NCBI GenBank assembly: GCA_028023455.1
Contig: JAQFVV010000012.1
Location: forward strand, 5,802,499 to 5,866,498
DNA length: 64,000 bases
DNA from: Epiperipatus broadwayi
Lineage: Eukaryota > Onychophora > Udeonychophora > Euonychophora > Peripatidae
Reading direction: 5' to 3'
Both the position numbers and the translations under genes were made by a program. Shown here piece by piece: positions 1-12,925 of this stretch. A model generated the notes under the pieces. That model saw only the letters and a program-made list of their open reading frames with translations. It ran no database searches and was not told where the DNA came from. Position 1 is the stretch's first letter. Each line of letters starts with the position of its first letter.

Positions 1-139
1 GATTCAGCAGGCAATGTGCCTGCCAGATGTTGATTTTATTATTAAACCCTGTTATTGAGTGCCCGATGTATAGAGATTGTTGTTTAATAATGGTGTCAAG
101 CCATGTGTGTTTACTCCTAATTGATTGAAAAAAAAAACA

Positions 140-325
140 TTAAAAATACTTCAGCAAATTCTTTTGTTTTCCAATCTAGAAACATTTTTAGAATTTTCCT
201 TTTTTTAATAAAATATACTGGAAATGCATCTTACTTTTAGTTGACTAAAGTTATTTACTTTAAAAAAATTATAATTTAAAAATTACAATTGTCATTTTCA
301 ATAAATTATTTAAAATATTATTTTC
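140..325. repeat. Dispersed repeat, copy 1 of a pair
   Basis: This stretch matches 4935-5120 in the same orientation, including a shared run TACTGGAAATGCATCTTA and the following TTTTAGTTGACTAAAGTTA. The copies differ by scattered substitutions and small indels, so the duplication is not recent. It has no coding capacity and I do not recognise the family. Confidence 0.75.
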
Positions 326-739
326 AATATATATATATAACACATGGTACTCACCAATATATACTTTATATATATATATATATGTGTACCTTTGGCTGTT
401 CTCTCCATATTGATAAAACTGTGTATATAGCATGGTAATTTCTTGGAAGCTTATTCCTTCTAAAACCATAAACTAGCTTATTGTCATCTTCAGGAAAGAT
501 ATAATCCAGTAACTGTAGACCTGCAGTGAGCTTCTTTCAGTCTCTGTGCTGTTTAATACTCACATATATGAGCTATGAATCATATAAAAGCTGGGCTTCA
601 TGTGAATCCAAACTCTACCATAGTGAACTAATAGCAGCATCTCAACTTGTACTCCTGTCATAGTTTTTATGCTTTCAGAATCTATAAAAACTTAAAAAAC
701 TCAGTAATTAAATGTATGTTTTCTTTATCTTGATTGAAA

Positions 740-1085
740 AAAGTTAATGACTTTTTTCAGTTCAACTTAATCCTTTCAAAAACAACTTTGTAGAATTTTT
801 ATTAAAATATATTATTCAAGCATGAATTTGAAAAAAATTTCTAATCAAAACAAAGTGGAATTTTATAATTAGCTTTATATCTATTGTAATATAAAATTAT
901 ATTTATTTTAAATTCAAAATCAGAATTAATAAAATATTAATTAGATCTTTTCAAATGCTTATTTATAATAATTTTTTAAAACTCAAAATTATTTAATCCT
1001 TAATTATTATTCCAGTGTAATATAAAAAATATTTACCAAACATTTTTGTTTGAGTTTATTTTCTACTTTTCATTTCAACTTCATA
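740..1085. repeat. 3' end fragment of the long non-coding repeat
   Basis: The order of motifs (AATCCTTTCAAAAACAACTT, then TTTAAACTCAAAATTATTTA, then TTTCTACTTTTCATTTCAACTT) follows the last 350 bases of the long repeats ending near 20700 and 29225. It stops at the same TATATA-flanked edge, where the fold-back at 1086 begins. Confidence 0.55.
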
Positions 1086-1392
1086 TATATAAAGAGCCTG
1101 CTAATAGCTCTAAACAAGCTTATTTATTTATTTATAATAAATGCTATAAAAATACCTGAAGCCTTCCTCTGTGATTGACCTTATCCCCAGACTGGTTTTG
1201 AGCTATGGCTTTCTTCATTGTGGTGCTAGAACATTAGATTCAAATACTAACTCCTCATTGAAGAAAGCCATAGCTCAAAATCAGTTTGGGGATGGGGTCA
1301 ATCATAGATAAAGGCTTCAGATACTTTCTTTTGTAGCATTTATCATAAATAAATAAGCTTGTTTAGAGCTATTAGCAGGCTCTTTATATATT
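1086..1392. mobile_element. Fold-back (MITE-like) element with ~135-bp arms
   Basis: The left arm (1086-1220) and right arm (1257-1392) are near-perfect inverted repeats, joined by a loop of about 36 bases. The outer ends read AAAGAGCCTGCTAATAGCTC and its complement, and both sides are flanked by TATATA. The core CCCCAGACTGGTTTTGAGCTATGG resembles the core of the fold-back family at 31.5 and 34.1 kb (CCCCAGACTAGTTTCTGGCTTGTGG), so it may be a distant member. No transposase is present, so any mobility would have to be in trans. Confidence 0.8.
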
Positions 1393-1820
1393 ATATATTG
1401 GTAATGCAAGCTATATAAATCATGTAATATGACTGATTTTTAGTATATATATATATTGAAGCAATGGATCTGAAGTCCGATTCATGCTTTACAGCCTTCT
1501 ATAAACTTAGTTAGTATTATAGACCTGAATTAAGTTTATAGTCCAATATCAGCAGGGTTTTGCATTAAAGCTAAAATTAATTACATTTATATAATTTGTA
1601 TTGCATTTAAATATTTTGTTAAATAAGTTCCATTCTAAGATTAGATTTCTGTTAATAAAAATTACTTGTAAAATCTATTAATCAAACATATATATACGTG
1701 AAGCGTATATATATATGAGTTAATGCAAAATTCTGCTGAAATAAAATACTTATTTTATTAAAAGAAATAAGAATGTATTTTTCTTTTTAAATCTTGTTCA
1801 AATATTTAGTATGATTTGAT
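1393..1820. other. AT-rich stretch, nothing recognised
   Basis: It contains (TA)n tracts near 1390, 1443 and 1688, the last within a small dyad (TATATATACG...CGTATATATATA). No coding or family similarity was seen. Confidence 0.6.
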
Positions 1821-2065
1821 TTTGAGATAAGCCCGCCAACATTTTCTAAAAGAATGTATATTTTTAATTAATTAGCCCATTCAAGGCAAATTAAAGATGG
1901 CCTTCCCTTTCTTTTTTAATTAATAAAATTCAAAGTTTAAAGAAAGAAATTTAGAGTAAAAAAGTAAAGGTTATTTTTAGAAAATGTTACCTTGAAACAA
2001 AGGAGCATGGGGGCTTATCAATATCTAAGACCATACAAACAATAGAAGGTAGCTGACAAAGAGGG

Positions 2066-2074
2066 TATAAATAG
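2066..2074 (+). promoter_or_regulatory. TATA box of a possible LTR-like promoter
   Basis: GGGTATAAATAGAAG is a good TATA box. About 25-35 bases downstream begins a stretch with a short internal near-repeat (CATTCAAAGTTTCCTTGC beside TTCAAAGTTTTCTTGCGGG) that resembles an LTR R/U5 region. A similar arrangement (TATATAGAGAGGAAGG, then a more GC-rich block) sits at 22600-22900. No LTR ends, tRNA primer site or gag/pol remnant was found, so this is only a suggestion. Confidence 0.25.
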
Positions 2075-2699
2075 AAGTGAGAACAAAAGACTTGATTATT
2101 CAAAGTTTTCTTGCGGGCATTCAAAGTTTCCTTGCTGGCATTCAGATTTCTCTTTGGAGAACTCTTTCAGATTTTGCTTGTGGCGATTTTATTCCAAAAA
2201 GTTAGACAACTGTCATCTTCAAAATCATGGAGAAGTTTGAATATGCTCAAGCTAAAAGTCATACGAATTTGATGGATTCTACTATGCTTGGCTAGGCAAA
2301 TAAATAGCTTTGCCTATCGCCAAGGTTCCTAAATACCATCCAAAATGCCCTAGTATCCACCTAATAGTGATCTGAACTCTGTGCCATGTCTGTAGGACTT
2401 TTTCTGAAACCATGCTACATATTTCTATTTTCATTGTCCGGACAAATACCTATCGATGGTTGGATCAAGCCACGATGATGCCGAACAGGAGCAAGGAACC
2501 AGGATGTTAATCATATCTCTCCTCCATTGAACTATTTACTTTCTACCCTTTTTTGTTCATACCTTTTTTTTAATTGCTTCATTGAATTGTATTTATGAAA
2601 TGTTGTATTTAATTATATTTGTTATGTAACCATTTTTATTAGACTAGTCTTAGATATATATATTGTGTGATCATCTATATATATATTTAACCCTTTTTC

Positions 2700-3880
2700 C
2701 TTCACTATTCTTCATTACTAACATATATATATTGTAGTCCATTGCGGTTAAGTTTAAAAGTTAATTTTTTCATTTAAAATCTCTTTCCAATTTTATTTAT
2801 GTTTCTAAATTCCATACCAGTAAGTTTCCTTTGTTTGCCAACTTGATCTCCTCAATAACGCCTCTTTTGTCCGCCAGTAGCTTATTATGTATATATGATT
2901 TAGCTATATACGTTTTAAATAATTTTTAAACTGTCTGTTTTTAGTGCAAAGCAATTAGAAAATGCTTTGCGAAAGATTTTTACTATTGTACTTTATCGAG
3001 GAGATTCAAGTTGCCAATTTTATTAAAATTGGGAAGAAAAGACTTAGACCGCAAAAATATTATATCGTTTAATCTATTTTTAGTGTCTAATTAGTTTTTC
3101 ATTAATTTAGGGGAATAGCAGAGGCCATTAAAAACATTCTTAATATTTTAAAGTCATTAATTAAACATATTATTTAACTATCAAAAGCTTGAGTTTCCTA
3201 ATTTTATTATAATGCTTTATTTTACTTTTCCAATGATCCAGGCATGCAAAACACATGTTTCTTAGTACTTTTATTGCACATTTAACTATTTAGCTGCGTA
3301 GGTGTTCCAGTCCAAGTCTCTACCTCTGTTGCTAAGCTTTGTGGCCGGTGAGAAAATAATTTATGTGTCTCAGATAATGTTGTTTGTTCGTAATTAGCCT
3401 CGCGAATAAGCAAATAGGGCAGAGGTCATAGTATTCTTGATTTAATATCTCACATATGGATGGCCTCGAGGTACTTTCGCCTAGTATTTGAACTGGATTA
3501 AACCAACATACATCATCTGACTGTCACAATATATATATATATACTGTTGTATGCCCTGAGACATAACCATCTCATATCTCTCCTTTATGGATAAAAGGGA
3601 AAGAGAAAATGAAATACCAATCTAACAATATTTTAAACAATATACATGTATGATCAAAACAAAGTTCATACTTCAAACTATGTACACATTATTTTTTAGA
3701 GATTTTACAGACATCTGATAGCTACCAGAATGAATAGTCACCTGCAATTTTGAGATAGATTGAGAATTCATCCACTGGACTAATAAGTACACAATGCACC
3801 ATAAAGACCAAAAGGGCTACTTCAGTTTAAATACTTTAAGCTACCACAATCTTCAATATGAAATAAAAATATAAAAATCT
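2700..3880. other. Unannotated AT-rich DNA
   Basis: I see no convincing frame, repeat partner or RNA gene. A moderately GC-richer patch at 3290-3510 has no partner within the window. A TATATATA tract sits at 3530-3542. Confidence 0.5.
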
Positions 3881-3899
3881 TTGCAAAGCCCTACTCCTT

Positions 3900-4027
3900 T
3901 GAGTCTTAGGGGTTGGAAAATACAAAACTACATCTTACTTTTTTTCTTGGAGACTTAGAAGCTGAAAAATATAGAATTATGACTTGCTCTCTTTCTTGAA
4001 ACTTAGAGGCTGGGGATCATAACAGTA
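3900..4027. repeat. Degenerate 49-50 bp tandem repeat, about 2.6 units
   Basis: Three successive units begin GAGTCTTAGGGGTTGG, GAGACTTAGAAGCTG and GAAACTTAGAGGCTGG at 3901, 3951 and 4000. The first two end in a pyrimidine-rich run plus CTT. The units have diverged strongly. Confidence 0.6.
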
Positions 4028-4277
4028 TTATATTAACAGCATTATGATAAACAATAAAAAATCAGAAAGTGGGTTTGAGCAATGTCTGAGATAGAACACA
4101 TCTCAGAGTTGCATGAAAACATTGCATCCTCAAGTGAATGATAACACCATTCATCATGAAAACTGAAAGTACAGCTAAACAAACTCCAACAGTCAAAAAC
4201 CCAATCCAATCTCCAAAATCATAGATTTTCCATTCAACTCTAAATATGAATTCCTTAAATATACATTAATCACTATT

Positions 4278-4560
4278 TTATAACTTATAATCATCAATAC
4301 TCTTGTCACATTTTTCACAGTAATTTTTAAAATTAATTCTGCACAAAATGCATACTTTTTTCTTTCTAAGATGTGGTATATGTGAGACCAAGTTGAGTGA
4401 CAATTTTGTTGTAATGGCCACCAACCAATACTTGATCATCATCAGGCCTACAGTTGGGTAGCCATTTGTAATGGTATCGAAAATAGGGTTTAGTATAAGG
4501 GACAATATGTTGTTATGAAGTCCCACAATCGGGTAGCTATTTGTAACAGTATACCAAATT
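4278..4560 (-). pseudogene. Possible piggyBac-like transposase C-terminal fragment
   Basis: A minus-strand frame ends with HIPHLRKKK followed by the spaced cysteines CILC and CEKC, 11 residues apart from first Cys to third Cys. This recalls the C-terminal cysteine-rich tail of piggyBac-type transposases. Upstream, TNSYPIVGL and TNGYPTVGL are products of an in-frame direct repeat about 87 bases apart. There is no DDE region and no terminal repeats were seen. The resemblance is short and could be chance. Confidence 0.25.
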
Positions 4561-4800
4561 AGCTGAATTATGAGGGAAATGGGAAACCATCATCATCCCC
4601 AAATAAACAAAATATATAATTAAATATAAAAAGAAAAAGCATGAGAGATCAATGCACTACTAACTAAGTATAAGTAACTATAAGTTCACCAACATTATAC
4701 AAAAGTAATAATCATCATTTATCATCATGATTGATCAACAATATAAATAAATCAACAGTCAATCTTGTGGCTGGATTTGAAATGGGGTCTATTATAGATC
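4550..4800. repeat. 5' part of the long non-coding repeat
   Basis: The run of motifs GAGAGATCAATGCACTAC, AAGTATAAGTAACTATAAG, ACCAACATTATA and GTCAATCTTGTGGCTGGATT follows the first 300-350 bases of the copies at 18035 and 26630. The middle of the element is missing here. Confidence 0.6.
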
Positions 4801-4934
4801 AGACAAATTATTTACTTCTTTTTTTTCTGATAAATAAAAGTTTTTAAAAAAAAAATATTTATATATTACTCTTTTGACAGTCCTTCATCAAAGTTTTTTT
4901 TTTTTTTTCACGTTACTTTTAATTATTTGTGTTT

Positions 4935-5140
4935 TTAAAAATACTCCAGCAATTTTTTTTTGTTTTCCAATCTAAAAAATTTTTGTAGTTTTCCTTTTTT
5001 TAATAAAATATACTGGAAATGCATCTTATTTTTAGTTGACTAAAGTTACTTACTTTTAAAAAAAATGTGATTTAAAAATTACAACTGTCATTTTCAAGAA
5101 ATTATTTAGAATAATACTTTTCCTTTCAACTTTATATATA
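4935..5140. repeat. Dispersed repeat, copy 2 of a pair
   Basis: This is the partner of 140-325. Its right edge (CTTTTCCTTTCAACTTTATATATA) matches the terminal motif of the long repeats at 20.7 and 29.2 kb, so the pair may be a deletion relative of that family. Confidence 0.7.
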
Positions 5141-6240
5141 TAAATAAATATGTGCACATACACTATTATGTTGTTGTATGCCATGAGAACCATCTCAATA
5201 TATATAATAACTAAAAGGCTTTTCATAATTTATGATATACTTCTAAAATTGATATACTAGCAAACAATGAAAAAGTAAAATGTTTTTACATAATTGTAAT
5301 AATCTTTACATCAATTTATTCTACTTGCTTATGAAAAAAAGTTATAACATATAAATATAACTTTATAAATGTATAGTATTAAAACTGTATGCAATGTGGA
5401 TTACAAACACGAATTTATAACCTAATCCCTAAATAAGAAAAAAATATTAAATGAAAATAATTCAATATTAGCCTATTTTCTAAAATAAAAATAGGAGTCA
5501 GAAGAAAATTTTAAGAACTTATCAAATTAAAAACAAATCCACATCAATAATTCTGCAGCTAAGCAGAGAAAATAAAATTCAGATGTAGAGTGACATTGTT
5601 TAACTTTTAATATAAACCAAGAAAATAGTTGTTCCAGCAATATGAAGAAAAGTCAGAATTATTACTAAAAAGGGAATGGCATCATGAAATGTATAAAATA
5701 AATTTATAAAGATAATAATAAAAAAAATGGCATTTTAAATAAGTTTTGTTTATATACCTCTTGGACCAGCTGTCATCCCAAGATTACTGCTTACCATCAA
5801 ATAACTATCATTAACCTCATATCCAATTGTTTTAATGGGTGACATTAACATGAGTTATCACACTTGTTTCAAAGTGGCTCTTACCACTCAATTCCATCTC
5901 TTTCTACAATAGTTGTCACATCTCACATATTGACCTGTGCTTTTATTCACCCATGCTACATCACTTAATTATATTAATCCTTAATCCCTCACCCTTTCCT
6001 GGTCACTAGTCAAATGCTCAAACTCAATCTAAGTGCAATGTAAGCATCAACAATTCAACTTCATAAAACTGTAAGAATAATTATTTCTGCATACATTTCT
6101 GATTTTTTTTACTCTGAAACATACATTATGTTATTTAAACTTAGCACCATGTAACTTGATCCCGTTCAATGGTACATTTCCTTTATCAACATTCTGTCAT
6201 TTAATACAAATTATAATACCAGAACCACAGCACAACCCTC
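5141..6240. other. AT-rich DNA, nothing recognised
   Basis: There is no supported gene. The more cytosine-rich portion after 5750 may be the decayed 5' region of the LINE that follows, but I could not read an endonuclease domain in it. Confidence 0.45.
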
Positions 6241-8866
6241 AAGACTCCTAACTTTGGCTGATGAGTTACATAAAAGAATTACCATGTGCAAATCTGCTCC
6301 AGATACCTATGCACATATAAAAAGACCCAGTTATATAATGACATCTGCAACACTCTTAAAGAGTACATTGTCATAAAAAAAATATATATCTAACAAAACA
6401 ACACACTTGGACATGCGGGTATATTAGTTGGGCTCTGGGATATTCTTCCATTGTCAGGGTTCCATAAACACTTGAAACCAAGGATGTCACCAAACCTTAG
6501 CATAATATGATAGAACCAATATACAAATACTTCAAACAAAAGCTGCAGTCACATTGTGCCTTCACACCACCTGAAGATCTATTTGGCCACCAGAGTTAGA
6601 TAAACCATTTCAAGCTACTGATTTCTTGCTGAAGCTAACTACAATACCCAACTCTTGTCATCCAGGGCCACATGGAATCACTAAATTTGTATTTTCACAT
6701 CTCGGTGAATTTACCATCATATACCTATGTGATTTAGTAAATTATCTATCACAAAGGCTGTGTAAGAAAAGATCTATATCCAATCTTCCATTCAACAAAA
6801 AGCAAGCTTCAATATCCAATCTATCTAATCTGCGACCAATCTCCATGGGCCCCCTTGGTATTAAAATTATAGAAAAAGTTCTAAAAGAAAATTGAACCAT
6901 ATCTCCTCCTTTCATTGTCATCAAGGCAAATTGCAAAAAGGCACCTCAACAGGCCAAGCTGCTCTCAATTTCAAAACCATTGTAATTTTCAGATAGAGAG
7001 CAGAAAGAATATGCTCCAATGGCTGTTCAAATTGACATTGAGGCTGCTTTTGACTCATCTCCTATCGAAATTTTAATTCAGACACAGACATCCACATACC
7101 TCACACTCTCTTATACCTACTAACCAACCTACTCCTTAATCATGAAATCCATATTACAATTAATGGTAGAACATCACCTTTATTCTCTCCCCACCAATCC
7201 ATACCTCAAGGATATCTACTCAGTTCTTTATTATTTATGTTCTACATTAACCTTCTCATAAACAAAATGCAACAAAAATTACAAGGAATTAAAATTCCAC
7301 ACACTGGACTATATATACCATATATTGCATACATGAATGACCTTACAGTTTTTCTCATGTCCAGAAAACAACTATGTACTCTGGAAAAAATACTTAATGA
7401 ATACACCTTTAAATATAAACTCAGGATCAACATTAATAAAACATCAGCTTGATTTCTTTACCCTGACAAGATATATATGCAAGTTTATCATGGTAAGTCA
7501 ACTAATTTTCTTGGATTTCCTTTTTACCTGGGACCCTCTGGAATGAGATAAAAGATCCAGAATAAACTGAAAGATGATGCTGAATGCACAACCACTTATC
7601 TCTCCAAACCTACCTTTCATTATATGCAAAAGTATATCTTTTCAATCAATTTGGAAACTGCAAAAATAACCTATTACTCACCAATCATAAACTTTACTAA
7701 ATCCTTCACTTTGTCTATTTACTCACTCTGTAGAAAGCTATTATGGTGCAGAAAATTAGTCTCATCTCTCTAAATTGACTTAGTCTTCCACCAACCAAAA
7801 ATGGATTCCAGATCTTCACACCATTCTAATTTTTCATAAAAAAGTATTAATCTTCTGGCTGTACTGATAAAAAATTTTCTAGCTCTCAAATGCATCCTTC
7901 AAATAACACCCACAAACTGACCATCACCTTCAAATGGATATTTGACTTTGCTTGTAAACCAACTCCAATACATTTATGATCATGTATCTTTTTGGAGTAT
8001 TGGTAGATACACCTATTGGAGCATTTATAATATGCTGTATCCAGACATAACTACTGTTCCTCAGTCACCAGTGCTAAATATGAATAACAGTTGTTTGATG
8101 CATGATTCAAAAAATGGTCATTGGAATCCAAATTTTTTTTTATTTTCTCAAGGCTAAATCTTCATGCTCTATCTACCTCCTATTTCTTTAGATACCACAG
8201 GTTTTATGCAAAAATTAATGCTTTTTGTTCTTGTGCCACAAAGAAGAAGAAATACAACAGCACCTATTTTCTGCCTGAAACTGCACTGCTTTGACTAATG
8301 TCTGAGAGAGTATGATTAACACTTATAGACAAAATAACATCACACTTGATAACCTAATAAAGATACTCAGTAAATTCTCAGTAGCAACTTCTTGTTTATA
8401 TACTTTGTGGTGCACCAGATGTGCTTTCTGCCTTGGAAACAACACCAGAAGACACCCAGCTACATACTTTAATAAGCTCAAACAACTGAAGGCTAAAGAT
8501 TGAAAAATTGCACACCCAAATATTTTTTCTGCTACATGGTCACTATTAAAAATCTGAGACAGACCATAACTTCAAAAAACAAATTGCTGTAACAAGAACA
8601 ATTATTTATTTATTACATATCTCTTTTTCAACAAGTTTTTAAAGACCACATCTGTGTATTGAATAGTCCAAAGGATATATTTAATTCAATCAAAAAGTAT
8701 TTAAAACTGTAACCAAATACACAGTTTGCAAGTTTACATTTATCAGATACCTGCCTAACAATTTATTTGAACTGTACCAATAATCTGTTTGTTCCAAAGC
8801 TATGTATTTTTCAATCATATATTTTTAACAATGTAACTTTTATGAACAATAAAGTTTGATTTGAAT
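6240..8866 (+). mobile_element. Decayed non-LTR retrotransposon (LINE), clade uncertain
   Basis: Coding traces run in the plus direction for over 2 kb, broken by stops and frameshifts, and end in a 3' UTR with AATAAAG at 8848. The reverse-transcriptase core is recognisable (see 6626-8503). Immediately downstream lies the (ATC)n(ATA)n tract at 8868, a typical simple-repeat LINE tail. No endonuclease domain could be read, so the copy is probably 5' truncated or too mutated. Confidence 0.75.
6626..8503 (+). pseudogene. LINE reverse transcriptase and C-terminal domain, broken
   Basis: Traces in order: a fingers segment near 6825 with NLRPISMGPLGIKIIEK; motif A near 7025 as QIDIEAAFDSSPIEIL; motif C near 7327 as AYMNDLTVF, where the second catalytic residue of the usual YxDD is Asn in place of the first Asp; and thumb-side FLGFPFYLGP near 7510. 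A C-terminal block at 8312-8503 reads CLYTLWCTRCAFCLGNN, resembling the end of such ORF2 proteins. Frames change several times and stops are frequent. L1/Tx1-like affinity is possible but cannot be settled by eye. Confidence 0.7.
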
Positions 8867-8867
8867 T

Positions 8868-8977
<110 letters not shown>

Positions 8978-9079
8978 TCTAAACATAATAATAATAAAGA
9001 TTAATTATCAAGAATTGATAATAAAAAATTAATCTGTATTAATAATTGTATCTGTATTATAATTTTAAATTTATAAAAT

Positions 9080-9535
9080 TAATCAAAGAATTAAACCTGA
9101 GTGTTTTAAATAGAAATAACTTAATATTAAAAAGAAATATGACTATATATGCATTGTACCAGTTCTTAAATAATATGAATCTGAGACTTGGACATTTAAC
9201 AAAAATACAATATAAGTCATCTAACTACTTAACCAAACATGGAGAAGCAAATAATCAATAAATAAATAGATAAGTAACAAAACAAACAGATATCATTCTA
9301 AAAATTAAGAGACAGAAGTGAAAATGTGTTGAACTTATTGTAAAAAAAATAATAATTAATGAAAAATTTAAATATGAAACCTGAGACCAAAAAATTTTAA
9401 AGGATTTAGAAAAAGACCATATATGAAATAAATAGATGAAATGAGGAAGATTTCTGGTATGGTGAGAATAGATGTTATACATTAGAGAAACTAATTAAAC
9501 TTTAGGATGCTTTCATCTTGTGATGGATTAATAAT
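9080..9535 (+). mobile_element. 3' fragment of an RTE-type LINE
   Basis: Broken frames give NRNNLILKRNM and then MRKISGMVR near 9440. They follow the order of the C-terminal region in the fuller copy at 35.6-36.1 kb (KGNNF..., then ITGMRKE). It ends with GATTAATAATGG, the recurring end of this family's 3' region. No RT palm motif is present, so this is a 5'-truncated copy. Confidence 0.55.
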
Positions 9536-9539
9536 GGTT

Positions 9540-11060
9540 AAAAGTTATATTATCTGTAATGGAGAAATATCAACTTCTATTATCATTCTTAAAGCATCTT
9601 TATTATTGCCTTGCTATATTATTATAGTATAATTGTATATATTATATATGTATCTGATGGTAATGTTTAAATTTGTTCTTGGTATTTATTTGTATGTATG
9701 AATTGAAAATCATTAGAAAAAAAAATTTTCAGAAGAATATAGAAAAAATAAAAAATATTAGCAATATTTTTTTATATTTTATTTTACTTTAATATTTATT
9801 GATATTTTTTTTATAATATACGAAGTTGTTTTGTTTCCTATTTTAAGACATTTTTTTACTTTAAGGTTATATATCATATAAGATTTAATGACTAATAATT
9901 GTAATAGTATATTTTATAAAGCACACATCTAAATATATTGGTAATCTCTTATGAGACATTTTAGGATATGATGAAAATACTTTAGCTTCATCTTTTTCTG
10001 TTGATAAAATTGTTATTATTATCTCATTAGATGTGATAGATTGCATTCCATGATTATTGAATGTCTTAATAAGTAAAGATGTTTTCCAATACATTGTAAA
10101 GTTTATTATTAATTCTTTGAAATTTATTGAAGATAACATTATTGCTTTTTATAAAAATAAATATTTTAAAATGGCTAAAGATTGGATTAATAGGTCTGCC
10201 TATAGCTACACAAAATTGTAATTTTGGCTAATTGCAATTTTTAATTTGTTAAAATTTACAAAAAATATGTTGATGCTGTTTTTTTTTGTGTGTGTGGATA
10301 TGATAATATAAATTGTCTTGTAGATGAGTTAAAAGGACTCTTGAAAAGGAATAAGATAAATCTATTAAATATCTTGATGTGTATGTTACAAGAGTTGATA
10401 ATTTATAAATTATAAATCGGTAAGCAAACTACTCCAAGAAAAGGCTGTATATACAATAAATCAAAAGTTCAAAGGTATTCATAAGATGGAAAGTCTTAGA
10501 TTTTTTTCATTTCACAATGAGAAATTATATTATTATGAAAGTGATAAATCATAAAATATTGAAACATTTACAAAGGAGTTGGTTGAAGTTTGTTATAATG
10601 TTAAATAAATTTATAATTTAAGTCAATTTAAAAAAATATATATCACTTTAAATGAGCAGAAAGTTAATCATAAAAAACGGATTTCTATTCTTAAAACTGT
10701 ATAGAGAGATTTATTTAATATTTCATTTTTGTGTTTCTACATAATGTTAATAGAGTGATAAATACTACAAAAAATATTATATCTTTGAAATAAAAAATAA
10801 CATTGTGTACAAATTTTATATAAATGCAAGTCTTCATGCATAGGTGAATCAAGGTGTAATCTAGAGAAAATATTAAAAGAGTATCAACTGTTATACAAGC
10901 ATATAAAAAATAAGAGTAATAATGATTTAATAACATTTATTTTTTTTTAATAATGAAGAAACATGAATTTATTTTCAATTTCAAACTGGAAGACCCTAAG
11001 ATTTTTTATGAGGAGTGGAAACTGTAATAATAATAAAAATAAGGAATAGTGAAATACACA
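9540..11060. other. AT-rich DNA with weak coding-like traces
   Basis: Short frames, such as a plus-strand run with GESRCNLEKILKEYQLLYK near 10840, look like decayed transposon coding sequence, but I cannot assign a family. Nothing else is supported. Confidence 0.35.
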
Positions 11061-11089
11061 GGCTTATATATACCTGTGTCTATATATGT

Positions 11090-11485
11090 AATAGACAGGG
11101 TATGAGCACAGACTTTCACATGACCAACCACTCTCCACACTATCTCATAATACTGATACACTTGAATACACATATGTTGAAAAGATAAATAATCACCATT
11201 ATACGTATTTCATGCTAAACCAGCAATCATCAGTTGGTCCAGATTACCATCTCTACACATATATGCTACAAGTGCTCAGATATATATTAAGATAGCAAAT
11301 CCTTCTACTTTAATGGACAGGCTTCAATGCACTCCACACTCCAACTCTTCAACTGTCCATCCAATTGAAAATCTGATGATGGAACGCTCAAAGGCCACCC
11401 TTAGGCCGAGATTGTTGTCACACCCATGTTGACCTAAAGGTCAATCTGACCCCTCATGTATAGGACATAATCCATTAAATACACA
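11090..11485. repeat. Linear copy of the 59-kb palindrome family
   Basis: It shares about 390 bases in the same order with 52130-52515, ending in AGGACATAATCCATTAAAT. Its first ~270 bases correspond to one arm of the palindrome at 59262-59829. Shared markers include CACACTATCTCATA, CATCAGTTGGTCCAGATTA, GGACAGGCTTCAAT and AACTGTCCATCCAATTGAAAA. The last ~110 bases are absent from the palindrome. It is non-coding. Confidence 0.85.
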
Positions 11486-11489
11486 TACA

Positions 11490-12925
11490 AGGGATAGGCA
11501 GACATAGGATATCTTTTTACTAATAGACAATTTGCTAACATTAAATTTCATAAATCTTGGGATATGGCATGAAGATGTTAACTTCTATTATATTTGAATT
11601 TAAATGCTTTTCAAGTGAAAATGATTAAGAAATTAACTGAAAGCACTTCTGTGATTTGTTATAGTTATTTATAAAATATATTATCATCATTATAATTACA
11701 TTATTTTTATTACAATAATTATTACATAAGTGGAGATAATATATTATTTATCAGAGTGGTGGAATTTTATAAAAGACAATGAAAGAATAGATATGATAAT
11801 GATGTCAAAAGAATGTTGGTTAATTGGTTAAATATATACTAATATTTATTGGGAAATTTTTTTAGCATAAATGATATAATTATAGAATTGTAATAAATAT
11901 TAACTAATGAAAGAGAAGTTAGCCTTATTTTATTATTTAAACATATTATCCATGCAGAATATCTGCCAAATGAAAGAGTGTTGTGTTGGTGTCATTTTCA
12001 AAAATAGGCATAATGCTTGATTTGTAAACAATTATAGAAAAGTACATTTAATGATGTACATAATCACATTGAGTGGATTGCATGAAAAAATAAAGATGGA
12101 ATTAAAAAGTTGTAAAATCATATTGGGGAATACTAAAATAAAATTCAGCAAAATAAATTAGTAAACATCATATGATCACCATCTTATGTTATACATATAA
12201 TGTAGAAAGATCTAGGAACAAATTTTTATAATGAGATGGACTAGATAGTGAAAATTTTTAAATCTTTGGAGTTAGCAAGACAAACTATTGTGTGTTTCTA
12301 ATAGCTTGAAAATATATAAAGTAACTGTTTGAAAACTTATGTCTCACATATTGATTATTTAGATGCGTCTAGAAAACAGTATTGATAATTAAAGGGGAAA
12401 CTGAATTCACCAAAAGAGAGATACTATGATGCACATTTGCATAATGAATAGAAGAAATAATTATAATGGGTAAGATAATCACATACTTAAAAAGAAAATC
12501 AATTCAGAAACAAAAGTATTAGACAGCATCATTTCTGCTATGAAAAATGTACAGGTTAAATGTGAAGGTTGTTGGATGTTAGGGGGTTTGAAAAAGGAAA
12601 TATTATTATTCATCAGGGATCTTGAAACTCAGCAAAATTTAAAAAAAGTATTAAGTAAAACTAGTTCTAATACAAGTGAAACAACCTTTAAATAATTTAT
12701 TTCAGGGCAAAGTCTTCTTTACCAACATTTCAAAAAGTAACAATGAAGATGAATGTATTACTTATCAGGTTATCAGAATATTCATTTTTTTGATTAACAT
12801 TGGATTATAATCTAAATAGGTTATAGTGAAAAAATTTAATTTTGATTACAACCTGAAAAAAGTTCCACATTTGCTTCAGATTCGGTTTCCACTACAATAC
12901 AAAGATCTTTCCCATTTTACATTGT
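11490..12925. other. AT-rich DNA, nothing recognised
   Basis: There is no frame above 60 codons and no repeat partner was found. Short tracts of CATCACATGATC-like sequence near 12167 echo the fold-back termini at 31.2 and 47.7 kb, but too briefly to call. Confidence 0.5.
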
